Part shown: one piece after another, positions 56,165 to 64,000 of the stretch
How positions within the stretch are numbered: position 1 is the first letter of the stretch
Layout of the letters: every line of letters begins with the position of its first letter
Assembly: GCA_013619105.1 (NCBI GenBank)
Contig: JABXKU010000003.1
Coordinates: forward strand, 37,826-101,825
DNA: 64,000 bases
DNA from: Desulfuromonadales bacterium
GTDB lineage: Bacteria; Desulfobacterota; Desulfuromonadia; Desulfuromonadales; Syntrophotaleaceae
Direction: 5' to 3'
Made by a program: the position numbers and the translations under genes
The notes under the pieces: generated by a model
What the model saw: the letters and a program-made list of their open reading frames with translations, nothing else
Database searches by the model: none
Told to the model about the DNA's origin: nothing

Positions 56165-57166
56165 TCAGGGGCTACAGATATGCTGTAGCAGTTCTACTAC
56201 CCGGTTGGAATATCCCCATTCATTATCGTACCAAGATAAAACTTTGACCATGTTGCCGCCAATAACGTTGGTCGATAAAGCATCCACAATGGATGATGCC
56301 GGATTGCCGTTAAAATCTATAGAAACAAGTGGTTGGTCGCAATATTCTAGAATGTTTCTGAAGTTTGATGAAGCCGCTTGACGCAGGCTGTCATTGACTT
56401 CTGTGATGGAGGTGTCGCGCTCGGTTTCGACCACAAGAGATATCAGGGACACATTGGGGGTTGGCACTCGTACCGAAATCCCGTCGAGCCGACCTTCCAG
56501 TTCGGGAAGAACGCGGGCAACTCCGCGAGCGGCACCGGTGGTGGTGGGAATAATTGAAAGCGCCGCAGCGCGGGCCCGTCGTGGGTCTGCATCGAGGTGG
56601 TCAAGGATTTGTTGGCCGTTGGTATAGGCATGAACGGTAGTCATCATCCCTTTGACGACTCCAAAGTTATCCATCAGTACCTTGGCCACCGGGGCCAAAC
56701 AATTGGTCGTGCAGGAGGCATTGGAAACGATGAAATGTCGCTGTGGGTCAAAGGTCTCTTGGTTAACCCCCATGCAAATGGTCACATCGGGATCGGTGCC
56801 TGGCGCGGTGATAATAACCCGCGATGCTCCTGCCTGCAGATGCTGTTCCGCTTGGTGGCGGGCGGTAAATCGACCTGTGGCTTCGATGGCAACCTCGACT
56901 TCGAGCTTTCGCCAGGGCAGGAGAGTCGGGTCCGGCTGGGTCAATACTTCAATCCTTTGACCGTTGATCAGCAGAGCGCCGTCTACAGTACCAACCTCGG
57001 CATCGAAAATACCGTGCACCGAATCGTATTTTAGTAGGTGAGCCAGGGCTGTCGCATCGCCAGTGTCATTAATGGCGACGATATTCAGGTCGTCGGCCAG
57101 CCAGGCCGCGCGAAAGATACTTCGGCCGATGCGGCCAAAACCGTTGATTGCCGCTTTTATCGCCAT
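56165..57166 (-). CDS. gap: Glyceraldehyde-3-phosphate dehydrogenase
   Basis: NAD(P)-dependent enzyme, 333 aa. NGFGRIGRSIFRA marks the Rossmann fold, ASCTTNCLAPV holds the catalytic Cys (about residue 153), and SWYDNEWGYSNRVVEL is at the C-terminus. ATG at 57166 is preceded by a GGAG element. It is first in the minus-strand glycolytic unit and has a good promoter at 57280-57308. Confidence 0.97.
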   Translation of the reverse strand: MAIKAAINGFGRIGRSIFRAAWLADDLNIVAINDTGDATALAHLLKYDSVHGIFDAEVGTVDGALLINGQRIEVLTQPDPTLLPWRKLEVEVAIEATGRFTARHQAEQHLQAGASRVIITAPGTDPDVTICMGVNQETFDPQRHFIVSNASCTTNCLAPVAKVLMDNFGVVKGMMTTVHAYTNGQQILDHLDADPRRARAAALSIIPTTTGAARGVARVLPELEGRLDGISVRVPTPNVSLISLVVETERDTSITEVNDSLRQAASSNFRNILEYCDQPLVSIDFNGNPASSIVDALSTNVIGGNMVKVLSWYDNEWGYSNRVVELLQHICSP

Positions 57167-57279
57167 ATGTGGGTCACTCCGCACCTTTTTTTGCTTGGGT
57201 TTTGAATGTTGTTTGTGATTAAAAACATATATTAAATCAATTGTTTAGCTGATGGTTTGGATGCTTTCACCAAAAAGTA

Positions 57280-57308
57280 ATGATAGCGAATAGAGTTTAA
57301 CCCGTCAA
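57280..57308 (-). promoter_or_regulatory. sigma70-type promoter of gap
   Basis: On the minus strand TTGACG (57303-57308) and TATCAT (57280-57285) are separated by 17 bp, about 115 bp before the gap start. The divergent 365-bp region to 57531 shows no gene. Confidence 0.72.
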
Positions 57309-57531
57309 CCGCTTTTGCCCAGTGACTTTTACTTAAATAGGGATTTGTTCAGTTGTACTTTGAGGTCCGGTATGGTATGAAAAGACCGCTTCTGACGGAT
57401 CGTTGGCCCTGCTTTGCCGACTTGGTTGGCAGTTTATGGGTGTTGTTCTTCTATACGCTGGATGGATAAAATTCAGGTATAGTTGAACATTAGGTTTTTG
57501 TTGCGTCCTTGGTCGGGTGTGGAGATAGCGT

Positions 57532-58305
57532 TTGCGGGTCTGTTTATTAGCCAGCGGCAGTAAAGGAAACGCCGTCTTGATTGAATCCGGGGACAGTCGG
57601 GTGCTGATCGACGCCGGTCTTTCTGCTCGCGAGCTTAATCGCCGTTTGGGGATGATTCAAACCGATGGCGACGGACTCAACGCGGTTTTGGTCACCCACG
57701 AACATAGCGACCACTGCTCTGGCTTGGGGCCGATCGCAAGACGGCACCAATTGCCGGTTTTCGTCCATCATCAAACCCGCGCGGCATTACGCAAACCCGG
57801 ACGTCTTGACGATTGCCGGGAGTTTGACGATGGTTGTACCTTGGTTTTTCAGGACCTGCAGATCGAAACGGTCCCTCTAGCCCACGACGCGGCTGCGCCG
57901 GTTGGCTATATTATCGATAGCTCCGCGGGTAAAATTGGTGTGCTGACCGATCTAGGGCTTGCTACACGATTAGTCGTTGAGCGTTATCGGCACTGCAGGG
58001 TGTTGGTTTTGGAATTCAACCATGACCCACGGATGCTACGGGACGGGCCTTATCCCTGGCATCTTAAACAGCGGATTAGCAGTAATCATGGTCATCTTTC
58101 CAATGAGGCGGCTGCCCAGTTACTATCTGATCTGGCCTGGGACGGTCTTGAAGGGGTCTTCTTGGCCCATCTTAGTGAAACCAATAATTGTCCGCAATTA
58201 GCTGAACAGAGTGCCCGCCAGGTTCTGGCGGCACAGAACTGTTGCAACCCTCAAATACTTATCGGGACTCAAGCCCAGCCCACTGACTGTTTTGTCGGCA
58301 CCTAA
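57532..58305 (+). CDS. YycJ/WalJ-like metallo-beta-lactamase fold protein
   Basis: A 257-aa metallo-hydrolase. The start MRVCLLASGSKGNAVLIE and the metal motif THEHSDHCSG (HxHxDH) are characteristic; VPLAHDAAAPVGY, VLEFNHDP and HLSETNNCPQ supply the later metal ligands. It is a YycJ/PhnP-like 5'-nuclease or hydrolase by family. The start is TTG at 57532 with GGAG upstream. It is divergent from gap and 63 bp before purL, possibly in one transcript with it. Confidence 0.85.
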   Translation: MRVCLLASGSKGNAVLIESGDSRVLIDAGLSARELNRRLGMIQTDGDGLNAVLVTHEHSDHCSGLGPIARRHQLPVFVHHQTRAALRKPGRLDDCREFDDGCTLVFQDLQIETVPLAHDAAAPVGYIIDSSAGKIGVLTDLGLATRLVVERYRHCRVLVLEFNHDPRMLRDGPYPWHLKQRISSNHGHLSNEAAAQLLSDLAWDGLEGVFLAHLSETNNCPQLAEQSARQVLAAQNCCNPQILIGTQAQPTDCFVGT

Positions 58306-58368
58306 CCGATGATCAAGTTACGGCTGTTTGCTTGTATAATATAAATAAGATTTGTCAAGGAGTAGAAT

Positions 58369-61350
58369 ATGGCTTGGAGAATTGAAGTCGGGTTAAAAAA
58401 AGGCGTACGTGACGCCCGTGGTGAGCGGGTGCGCCGCGAGATCGCAGAGCATCTCGGTATACATCTAAAAGAAGTTCGGACCATCGATGTCTATACCGTT
58501 GATGCCAATCTTACGGCAGAACAAATTGAAGCGGCGGCCAACGGTCCCTTCTCTGATCCAGTAATTCAAGAGGTCGCTATAAATAAACCCTTGGCTGTTG
58601 ATTTTGACATGCTTGTCGAGGTTGGGTACCGTCCAGGGGTTACCGATAACGTTGGCCGCACTGCTGGTGAGGCATTACAATACCTCACCGGGAGACATCT
58701 TGTTGCGGATGAAGGGGTTTATACCTCTGTCCAATATTTGCTTAAGGGCCAACTTGACAGAGATGTCACCGAACGTATTGCTTCCGGTTTTCTTGGCAAT
58801 GGTCTGATTCAGCGCTGGGATATCATCTCTGCAGGTGAGTTCGATAACAGCAAAGGTGTGCCTGTTTCTGTGCCTAAGGTTGTCAGCACGGCCGAACCTA
58901 AGGTGCAACAGATAGACCTTGCTGTGGCCGACGATGAGTTGCTCCGTATTAGTCGGGATGGTGTCCTGGCTCTTAATCTTGAAGAAATGCAGGAACTCCA
59001 GCGGTTTGCTGCTAACCCCGCGACCGCAGCAGAGCGTGCTAAGGTCGGCCTAGGGGCATCGCTGACCGATGTAGAGTTAGAAGCCTTGGCTCAGACTTGG
59101 AGCGAACACTGTAAACATAAAATTTTTGCCGCCAAAATCGACTATGACGATGGCCAGGGTAATAGCGAAACCATCGACTCCCTGTTTAAGACCTATATCG
59201 TTGGTGCTACCCGTACCATCCGGAAGGCCATGGGTGACAAAGATATTTGTTTGTCAGTCTTTAAAGACAATGCCGGGGTCATTCGTTTCAATAACGAATG
59301 GAGTCTGGTTTTTAAAGTCGAAACTCACAATTCACCCAGCGCTCTCGATCCTTACGGCGGCGCTTTGACCGGCATCGTCGGCTGTAACCGAGATCCTTTC
59401 GGTACCGGCATGGGCGCTCGGTTGATGTTCAATACGGATGTTTTCTGCTTCGCTTCGCCGTTTTATGCCCACCCACTGCCACCGCGACTGCTTCATCCCC
59501 GTCGTATTTTTGAAGGTGTGGTTGAGGGCGTTGAGCACGGCGGAAACAAGAGCGGCATTCCAACCGTTAACGGTTCTATCGTTTTTGATGATCGCTTTGC
59601 CGGCAAGCCGCTGGTCTATTGTGGCACCGCGGCTTTGATGCCTGCTACGCTGCATGGTCAGCCCGGACATGTCAAAAAGGCTCTGCCAGGTGACCGTATT
59701 GTCATGACCGGCGGGCGCATAGGTAAAGACGGTATACACGGCGCCACCTTTTCATCCGAAGAGCTGCACGAAGGATCACCGGCGACTGCGGTACAGATCG
59801 GCGATCCTATCACCCAGCGGCGGATGTTCGATTTTCTGCTGATCGCTCGCGATCTGGGCCTCTACCGCTCCATTACCGACAACGGTGCTGGCGGTTTGTC
59901 AAGTTCGGTGGGGGAAATGGCCGAGGATACCGGTGGCTTTGAAATGCACCTGGATCGGGCGCCCCTTAAGTACGCAGGTCTGCAGCCCTGGGAGATTCTC
60001 ATTTCAGAGGCTCAGGAGCGCATGACTTTGGCGGTGCAGCCAGAAAAGATAGCTGAATTTCTCGACCTGGCCAGGCAGATGGATGTGGACGCTACTGATC
60101 TCGGCGAGTTTACCGATTCGGGGTACTACCACTGTTTGTATGCTGGGAAGACCGTCTGTTATCTGCCCATGGACTTCATCCATGAAGGTGTGCCCCAGCT
60201 CAAGTTGAAGGCCCGCTGGGAAGATCGCGGTCACCAGGAGCCGGAAATTGCTCAGCCCCTTGATATGAGCGCTACTTTGCATAATCTGCTGGCACGGCTC
60301 AACATCTGTTCCAAGGAGAGCGTGGTGCGGCGCTACGACCACGAGGTCCAGGGTGCTACGGTCCTTAAACCGCTGGTCGGGGTAGAGAACGACGGCCCCG
60401 CAGATGCGCCCATGATTCGGCCTCTGCCTGATTCCTTTGAAGGCGTCGTGGTGGCCCACGGTATCTGCCCCCGTTACAGCGATATCGATACCTATCACAT
60501 GATGGCCTGTGCCATCGACGAAGGGCTGCGAAACTATGTGTCGGTTGGCGGAAATATCGACCACGTAGCCGGCCTCGACAACTTCTGCTGGTGTGATCCG
60601 GTTCAGAGCGATCGTACTCCAGATGGAGAATTCAAGGCAGCTCAGCTGGTAAGAGCCAACAAGGCCTTATACGAATATTGCGTTGCTTTTGGTGTGCCGC
60701 TGGTTTCAGGCAAGGATTCGATGAAGAACGACTACCAAATCGGCGACACTAAGATCTCCATTCCGCCGACGGTGCTCTTTTCGGTTATAGGTAAGACCGA
60801 GGATATACGCAAAGGGGTGACCATGGACATCAAGCGTTCTGGCGATCTGGTCTACCTGCTCGGCATGACTTTTGACGAACTGGGTGCTTCTGAGTATTAC
60901 GACATGTTGGGTCACCTCGGTGCCAATGTGCCTAAAGTTGATGCTGTCACTGCCTTACAGCGTTACCGTACCCTTAACCGTGCTCAGGAACAGGGTCTGA
61001 TCGCTTCCTGTCACGATCTGTCCGATGGTGGCTTGGCTGTTGCGTTAGCTGAAAAAGCCTTTGCCGGTGGGTTTGGTGTTCATGCCGACCTGCGTAAGGT
61101 TAAGCGAGAAGAGGGGATGCGGGAAGATGCTCTGCTCTTTTCCGAATCACAGAGCCGTCTTCTGGTGACCGTTAGACCTGCTATGCAAGAGGCATTCGAA
61201 TCCCTGTTTGAAAGCCAAGATATTTCCTTGCTTGGCGAGGTGACTGAGGATCGGGAGGTGCGGATTATTGGCCTGCAGGGTGAGGTGTTGGTTCGCTCCA
61301 CTATCGATGATCTCAAAGAAGCGTGGCAATCGCCGTTAAGGGAGATGTAA
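58369..61350 (+). CDS. purL: FGAM synthase, PurL with tandem PurS-like N-terminus
   Basis: ATP-dependent amidation of FGAR in purine synthesis. The 993-aa protein is longer than small PurL (about 740) and shorter than large PurL (about 1300). Residues 1-80 and about 85-175 look like two PurS-type repeats, followed by the PurL core with ETHNSPSALDPYGG (about 325), DNGAGGLSSS and SCHDLSDGGLA (about 880). It lacks the glutaminase domain, which is supplied by PurQ 4 bp downstream. In large PurL enzymes the N-terminal domain is known to be equivalent to a PurS dimer. Confidence 0.93.
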   Translation: MAWRIEVGLKKGVRDARGERVRREIAEHLGIHLKEVRTIDVYTVDANLTAEQIEAAANGPFSDPVIQEVAINKPLAVDFDMLVEVGYRPGVTDNVGRTAGEALQYLTGRHLVADEGVYTSVQYLLKGQLDRDVTERIASGFLGNGLIQRWDIISAGEFDNSKGVPVSVPKVVSTAEPKVQQIDLAVADDELLRISRDGVLALNLEEMQELQRFAANPATAAERAKVGLGASLTDVELEALAQTWSEHCKHKIFAAKIDYDDGQGNSETIDSLFKTYIVGATRTIRKAMGDKDICLSVFKDNAGVIRFNNEWSLVFKVETHNSPSALDPYGGALTGIVGCNRDPFGTGMGARLMFNTDVFCFASPFYAHPLPPRLLHPRRIFEGVVEGVEHGGNKSGIPTVNGSIVFDDRFAGKPLVYCGTAALMPATLHGQPGHVKKALPGDRIVMTGGRIGKDGIHGATFSSEELHEGSPATAVQIGDPITQRRMFDFLLIARDLGLYRSITDNGAGGLSSSVGEMAEDTGGFEMHLDRAPLKYAGLQPWEILISEAQERMTLAVQPEKIAEFLDLARQMDVDATDLGEFTDSGYYHCLYAGKTVCYLPMDFIHEGVPQLKLKARWEDRGHQEPEIAQPLDMSATLHNLLARLNICSKESVVRRYDHEVQGATVLKPLVGVENDGPADAPMIRPLPDSFEGVVVAHGICPRYSDIDTYHMMACAIDEGLRNYVSVGGNIDHVAGLDNFCWCDPVQSDRTPDGEFKAAQLVRANKALYEYCVAFGVPLVSGKDSMKNDYQIGDTKISIPPTVLFSVIGKTEDIRKGVTMDIKRSGDLVYLLGMTFDELGASEYYDMLGHLGANVPKVDAVTALQRYRTLNRAQEQGLIASCHDLSDGGLAVALAEKAFAGGFGVHADLRKVKREEGMREDALLFSESQSRLLVTVRPAMQEAFESLFESQDISLLGEVTEDREVRIIGLQGEVLVRSTIDDLKEAWQSPLREM

Positions 61351-61353
61351 GGG

Positions 61354-62178
61354 ATGTCTAAACAAGTAAAAGCCATTGTTATTGCTGGCAACGGTACCAA
61401 CTGTGAGCGGGAAACGGCTCACGCCATTCGCTTGGCTGGCGCCGAAGTGGTCGATATCGTCCATATCTCCGAGCTCCTAGCCGGTCGGGTGTGCCTGTCG
61501 GACTACCACTTTCTTAATCTAGCCGGTGGGTTTCTCGACGGCGACGATCTCGGCTCGGCCAAGGCCGGCGCCAATCGTCTGTTGCATGCTCCTGTTGCTG
61601 GTAGTGGCGAGCACCTTAGTGATCACTTACGTCAATTCATTGCTGACGGTAAGTTAATTATGGGGGTTTGCAACGGCTTTCAGCTCATGGTCAAGATGGG
61701 TTTATTGCCCGATCTTGACGGTGAGTTGCGCCAGTCTGCTACCTTGACCTTTAACGACAATGGTCGTTTTGAAGACCGCTGGGTTTATCTCAAGGCCGAC
61801 GCGGAGTCGCCCTGTATCTTTACCCGGGGTTTGGATGGTGTTTACCTTCCCGTTCGTCATGGCGAAGGGAAACTGGTCGCCGAATCGGAACAGGTCCTGG
61901 CCGATCTCGAATCGCGACATCTCTCGGTTCTCAAGTACAGCACTAAGGACTTCTCTCCGACTATGGAGTATCCGGCCAACCCTAACGGTTCTCTGGCCGC
62001 TATTGCGGGACTATGTGACGAAACCGGACGCCTTTTCGGTCTGATGCCCCACCCCGAGGCCTATGTGCATCGTACTCAGCATCCGCGCTGGACGCGAGAA
62101 GACGACCTGCCGGAAGATGGTATGGGCCTATGGCTCTATCAGAACGCCGTCAAGTTCATTCGTGAGGAGTTGCTGTAG
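61354..62178 (+). CDS. purQ: FGAM synthase glutaminase subunit PurQ
   Basis: Class I glutamine amidotransferase of 274 aa, feeding ammonia to PurL. Cys nucleophile in MGVCNGFQLM (about residue 107), and His-Glu in LMPHPEAY (about 230). It is larger than the 220-230-aa PurQ used with three-subunit systems, in line with a PurL that already carries its PurS part. Only 3 bp separate it from purL. Confidence 0.95.
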   Translation: MSKQVKAIVIAGNGTNCERETAHAIRLAGAEVVDIVHISELLAGRVCLSDYHFLNLAGGFLDGDDLGSAKAGANRLLHAPVAGSGEHLSDHLRQFIADGKLIMGVCNGFQLMVKMGLLPDLDGELRQSATLTFNDNGRFEDRWVYLKADAESPCIFTRGLDGVYLPVRHGEGKLVAESEQVLADLESRHLSVLKYSTKDFSPTMEYPANPNGSLAAIAGLCDETGRLFGLMPHPEAYVHRTQHPRWTREDDLPEDGMGLWLYQNAVKFIREELL

Positions 62179-62286
62179 CGGTGTGACCGCTGGAGTCTTG
62201 TTTAAATAGGCGCTGCCGGGTGGTAACCATTCGTGCCAAAGCGTCGTCAGGTTCAGCAGGCATTTTGCATGCCGGGAAGTGGTTAT

Positions 62287-63693
62287 ATGTTCGATAAATT
62301 CAAAGATGAATGTGGTGTCTTCGGTATCTTCGGTCATCCGGAGGCCGCCAATTTGAGTTACCTGGGGCTCTATGCCCTGCAGCATCGCGGTCAGGAAGGT
62401 TGTGGTATCTCCGCCGCTGACGGTTCTAATATCCGCACCCATGTTGGCGGAGGACTGGTTGCTGATGTGTTCAAAGACAATAAGATCTTCAATCGCCTTC
62501 CTGGCCAGGCGGCTATTGGCCATGTTCGCTATTCGACGGCGGGGGGGGACAGCCTAAAAAACTGCCAACCCATCACGGTTAACTATTCCCGCGGTAGCAT
62601 TGCCGTAGCTCATAATGGCAACTTGGTTAATGCGCAGGAGGTGCGTTGTGAGCTGGAGAAGAGTGGATCAATTTTTTCCACCACAGCCGATACGGAGGTC
62701 ATAGTTCATCTGTTGGCTCGCTCTCAGGCCGATGCCTTGGCTGACCGTATGGCTGAAGCTTTGCGGGCCGTACGAGGCGCTTACAGCCTGGTTTTTTTAA
62801 CTGAAACGCGGATGGTTGCGGTGCGTGACCCGAGCGGCTTTCGGCCACTGGTTCTTGGTAAGGTTGACGGCGCCTATGTGGTGGCATCCGAGACCTGCGC
62901 TCTTGATTTGATCGATGCCGAGTATATTCGTGAAATCGAACCGGGGGAGATGATTGTTTTCGACAAAGATGGCATGACCTCCATGCATCCCTTTGAAGCA
63001 CAAAAGATATCTCAGTGTGTCTTTGAGCTGATCTACTTTGCCCGCCCCGACAGCACCGTTTTCAGCCAGCAGGTCTATGAAAAGCGCAAGGATTTTGGCA
63101 GGAGATTGGCCCGCGAACACGCTGTCGAGGCCGACATTGTGATTCCAGTACCCGACTCCGGCGTGCCGGCGGCTATAGGTTATGCCGAAGAGTCGGGAAT
63201 ACCGTTCCAGATGGGCCTGATCCGAAACCACTATATCGGGCGTACCTTTATTGAGCCGCAGCAATCGATTCGTCACTTTGGCGTCAAGATCAAACTCAAT
63301 GCTATCCGCGATGTTTTTGAAGGTAAGCGGGTGGTGGTGGTCGATGATTCGATAGTGAGGGGAACAACTTCGCGGAAGATTATCAAGATGATCCGCAATG
63401 CTGGTGCCAAGGAAGTCCATATGAGGGTTTCAGCACCGCCGACGAGGTACCCCTGTTATTACGGCATTGATACCCCAACACGCAAAGAGCTGATTGCCTC
63501 TTCTCACTCCATGGATGAGATTTGTAAATATATTACGGCCGACACTCTCGGCTATCTGTCTATCGACGGCATGCGACGAGTAGTCGGGGTCGAAGATGGC
63601 ACCTGCGGTAATTTCTGTGATGCTTGTTTCAATGGGGATTACCCGGTTAAGTTTCCGCGACTGACTGATGACGATCAGTTGGGACTTTTTTAG
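62287..63693 (+). CDS. purF: Amidophosphoribosyltransferase PurF
   Basis: First committed purine-pathway enzyme. The 468-aa protein has the N-terminal Ntn glutaminase ([11 protein letters not shown], Cys after a short propeptide) and the C-terminal PRTase with [14 protein letters not shown] (about 350). The C-terminal Cys-rich region ([14 protein letters not shown]) agrees with an Fe-S cluster-type PurF as in Bacillus. ATG at 62287 gives [10 protein letters not shown]; an upstream in-frame start at 62233 adds residues foreign to the family. Next comes pyrE. Confidence 0.95.
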   Translation: MFDKFKDECGVFGIFGHPEAANLSYLGLYALQHRGQEGCGISAADGSNIRTHVGGGLVADVFKDNKIFNRLPGQAAIGHVRYSTAGGDSLKNCQPITVNYSRGSIAVAHNGNLVNAQEVRCELEKSGSIFSTTADTEVIVHLLARSQADALADRMAEALRAVRGAYSLVFLTETRMVAVRDPSGFRPLVLGKVDGAYVVASETCALDLIDAEYIREIEPGEMIVFDKDGMTSMHPFEAQKISQCVFELIYFARPDSTVFSQQVYEKRKDFGRRLAREHAVEADIVIPVPDSGVPAAIGYAEESGIPFQMGLIRNHYIGRTFIEPQQSIRHFGVKIKLNAIRDVFEGKRVVVVDDSIVRGTTSRKIIKMIRNAGAKEVHMRVSAPPTRYPCYYGIDTPTRKELIASSHSMDEICKYITADTLGYLSIDGMRRVVGVEDGTCGNFCDACFNGDYPVKFPRLTDDDQLGLF

Positions 63694-63795
63694 CAAATAC
63701 TGCCGGGCCGGTGACGGCCTAATGACTTAGCGGTGATGGTCTGCCGGAACAACGGAGGGCATGACCGGGTACCTTTTAGCCAGTGGAGGAAGAGT

Positions 63796-64000
63796 TTGAC
63801 AAACGACCGTGATGAACTCAAACAAATCGTGCGTCAGGTGTCTTATGAGGAGCGGGAAGTCACCCTGGCTTCTGGGCGCAAAAGCACCTTTTATTTTGAC
63901 GGGAAACAGACCACTTTGCACCCTCGGGGTGCGGTTCTTGTGGGCAAGGCCTTTTTCGACGAACTGAAGCATTTCCCCGGTCCCATTCATGGGGTGGGTG
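63796..64000 (+). CDS. pyrE: Orotate phosphoribosyltransferase, 3' end cut off by window edge
   Basis: The first 68 codons of a pyrE gene: EVTLASGRKSTFYFDGKQTT and LHPRGAVLVGKAF match the conserved N-terminal part, including the FYFD substrate loop. The start is TTG at 63796 with GGAGGA 5 nt upstream. It lies 102 bp after purF. The remainder is outside the window. Confidence 0.88.
   Translation, partial: MTNDRDELKQIVRQVSYEEREVTLASGRKSTFYFDGKQTTLHPRGAVLVGKAFFDELKHFPGPIHGVG

Noticed and set aside
1-64000. CRISPR array, prophage or rRNA operon
   Set aside because: No regularly spaced direct repeats, phage structural genes or rRNA sequence were seen on reading the window.

Overview
The window is about 64 kb of chromosome from a Gram-negative (diderm) bacterium. 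LptE, LolA-like, PagL-like and LolB-like envelope proteins and RpoS point to a diderm. The DUF4388 response regulator, the PurL/PurQ architecture and the run of cobalamin-binding radical SAM enzymes suggest an anaerobic Desulfuromonadales-type member of the Desulfobacterota (Desulfuromonas/Pelobacter/Geobacter relatives). This placement is inferred from gene content and protein style; no search was run.

Layout. 1-10.4 kb: the 3' part of an Elp3-like radical SAM gene, the GTPases era and der, two response regulators, infA (TTG start), leuS, lptE and holA. 10.4-12.5 kb: rpsT on the minus strand, facing holA across a shared terminator, then murJ. 12.7-20.5 kb: the classical translation operon tRNA-Val, thrS, infC (ATA start), rpmI, rplT, pheS, pheT, ihfA and a MerR regulator, with two terminator-like hairpins in tandem before pheS. 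20.5-25.2 kb: surE, pcm, a yqaA-like membrane protein gene, nlpD, rpoS, apt and tRNA-Arg. A gene-poor stretch of about 0.7 kb follows.

25.9-50.3 kb is the accessory highlight: one long, same-strand, tightly packed cluster that looks like an aryl polyene (APE/xanthomonadin-type) type II polyketide pathway. It holds an aromatic amino acid ammonia lyase and an AMP-dependent acyl ligase (starter supply), a ketoreductase, three ketosynthases with an active-site Cys and one Cys-less chain-length-factor-like partner, two acyl carrier proteins, two hotdog dehydratases, a hotdog thioesterase, two acyltransferases, a GT2-DUF2062 glycosyltransferase, and an envelope export set (LolA-like, MMPL exporter, DUF3261 lipoprotein, PagL-like deacylase). 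Not part of the minimal APE set are a CrtI-like FAD oxidoreductase between two ketosynthase genes and three consecutive cobalamin-binding radical SAM genes. My working idea is an anaerobic variant of the aryl polyene pathway in which B12/radical SAM chemistry does the tailoring.

50.3-53.4 kb is loosely packed: an alpha/beta-hydrolase lipoprotein, a possible IS3-type remnant, a SLOG-like protein, a DUF3617 lipoprotein and a palindromic repeat element. 53.4-57.2 kb (minus strand) is a gap-pgk-tpiA-secG-tRNA-Leu unit with a good sigma70-type promoter. 57.5-64 kb (plus strand) holds a YycJ-like metallo-beta-lactamase fold protein, purL (with a tandem PurS-like N-terminus), purQ, purF and the start of pyrE, cut by the window edge.

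Two different imperfect-palindrome intergenic elements (about 143 and 155 bp) are visible. No CRISPR array, prophage or intact insertion sequence was seen.
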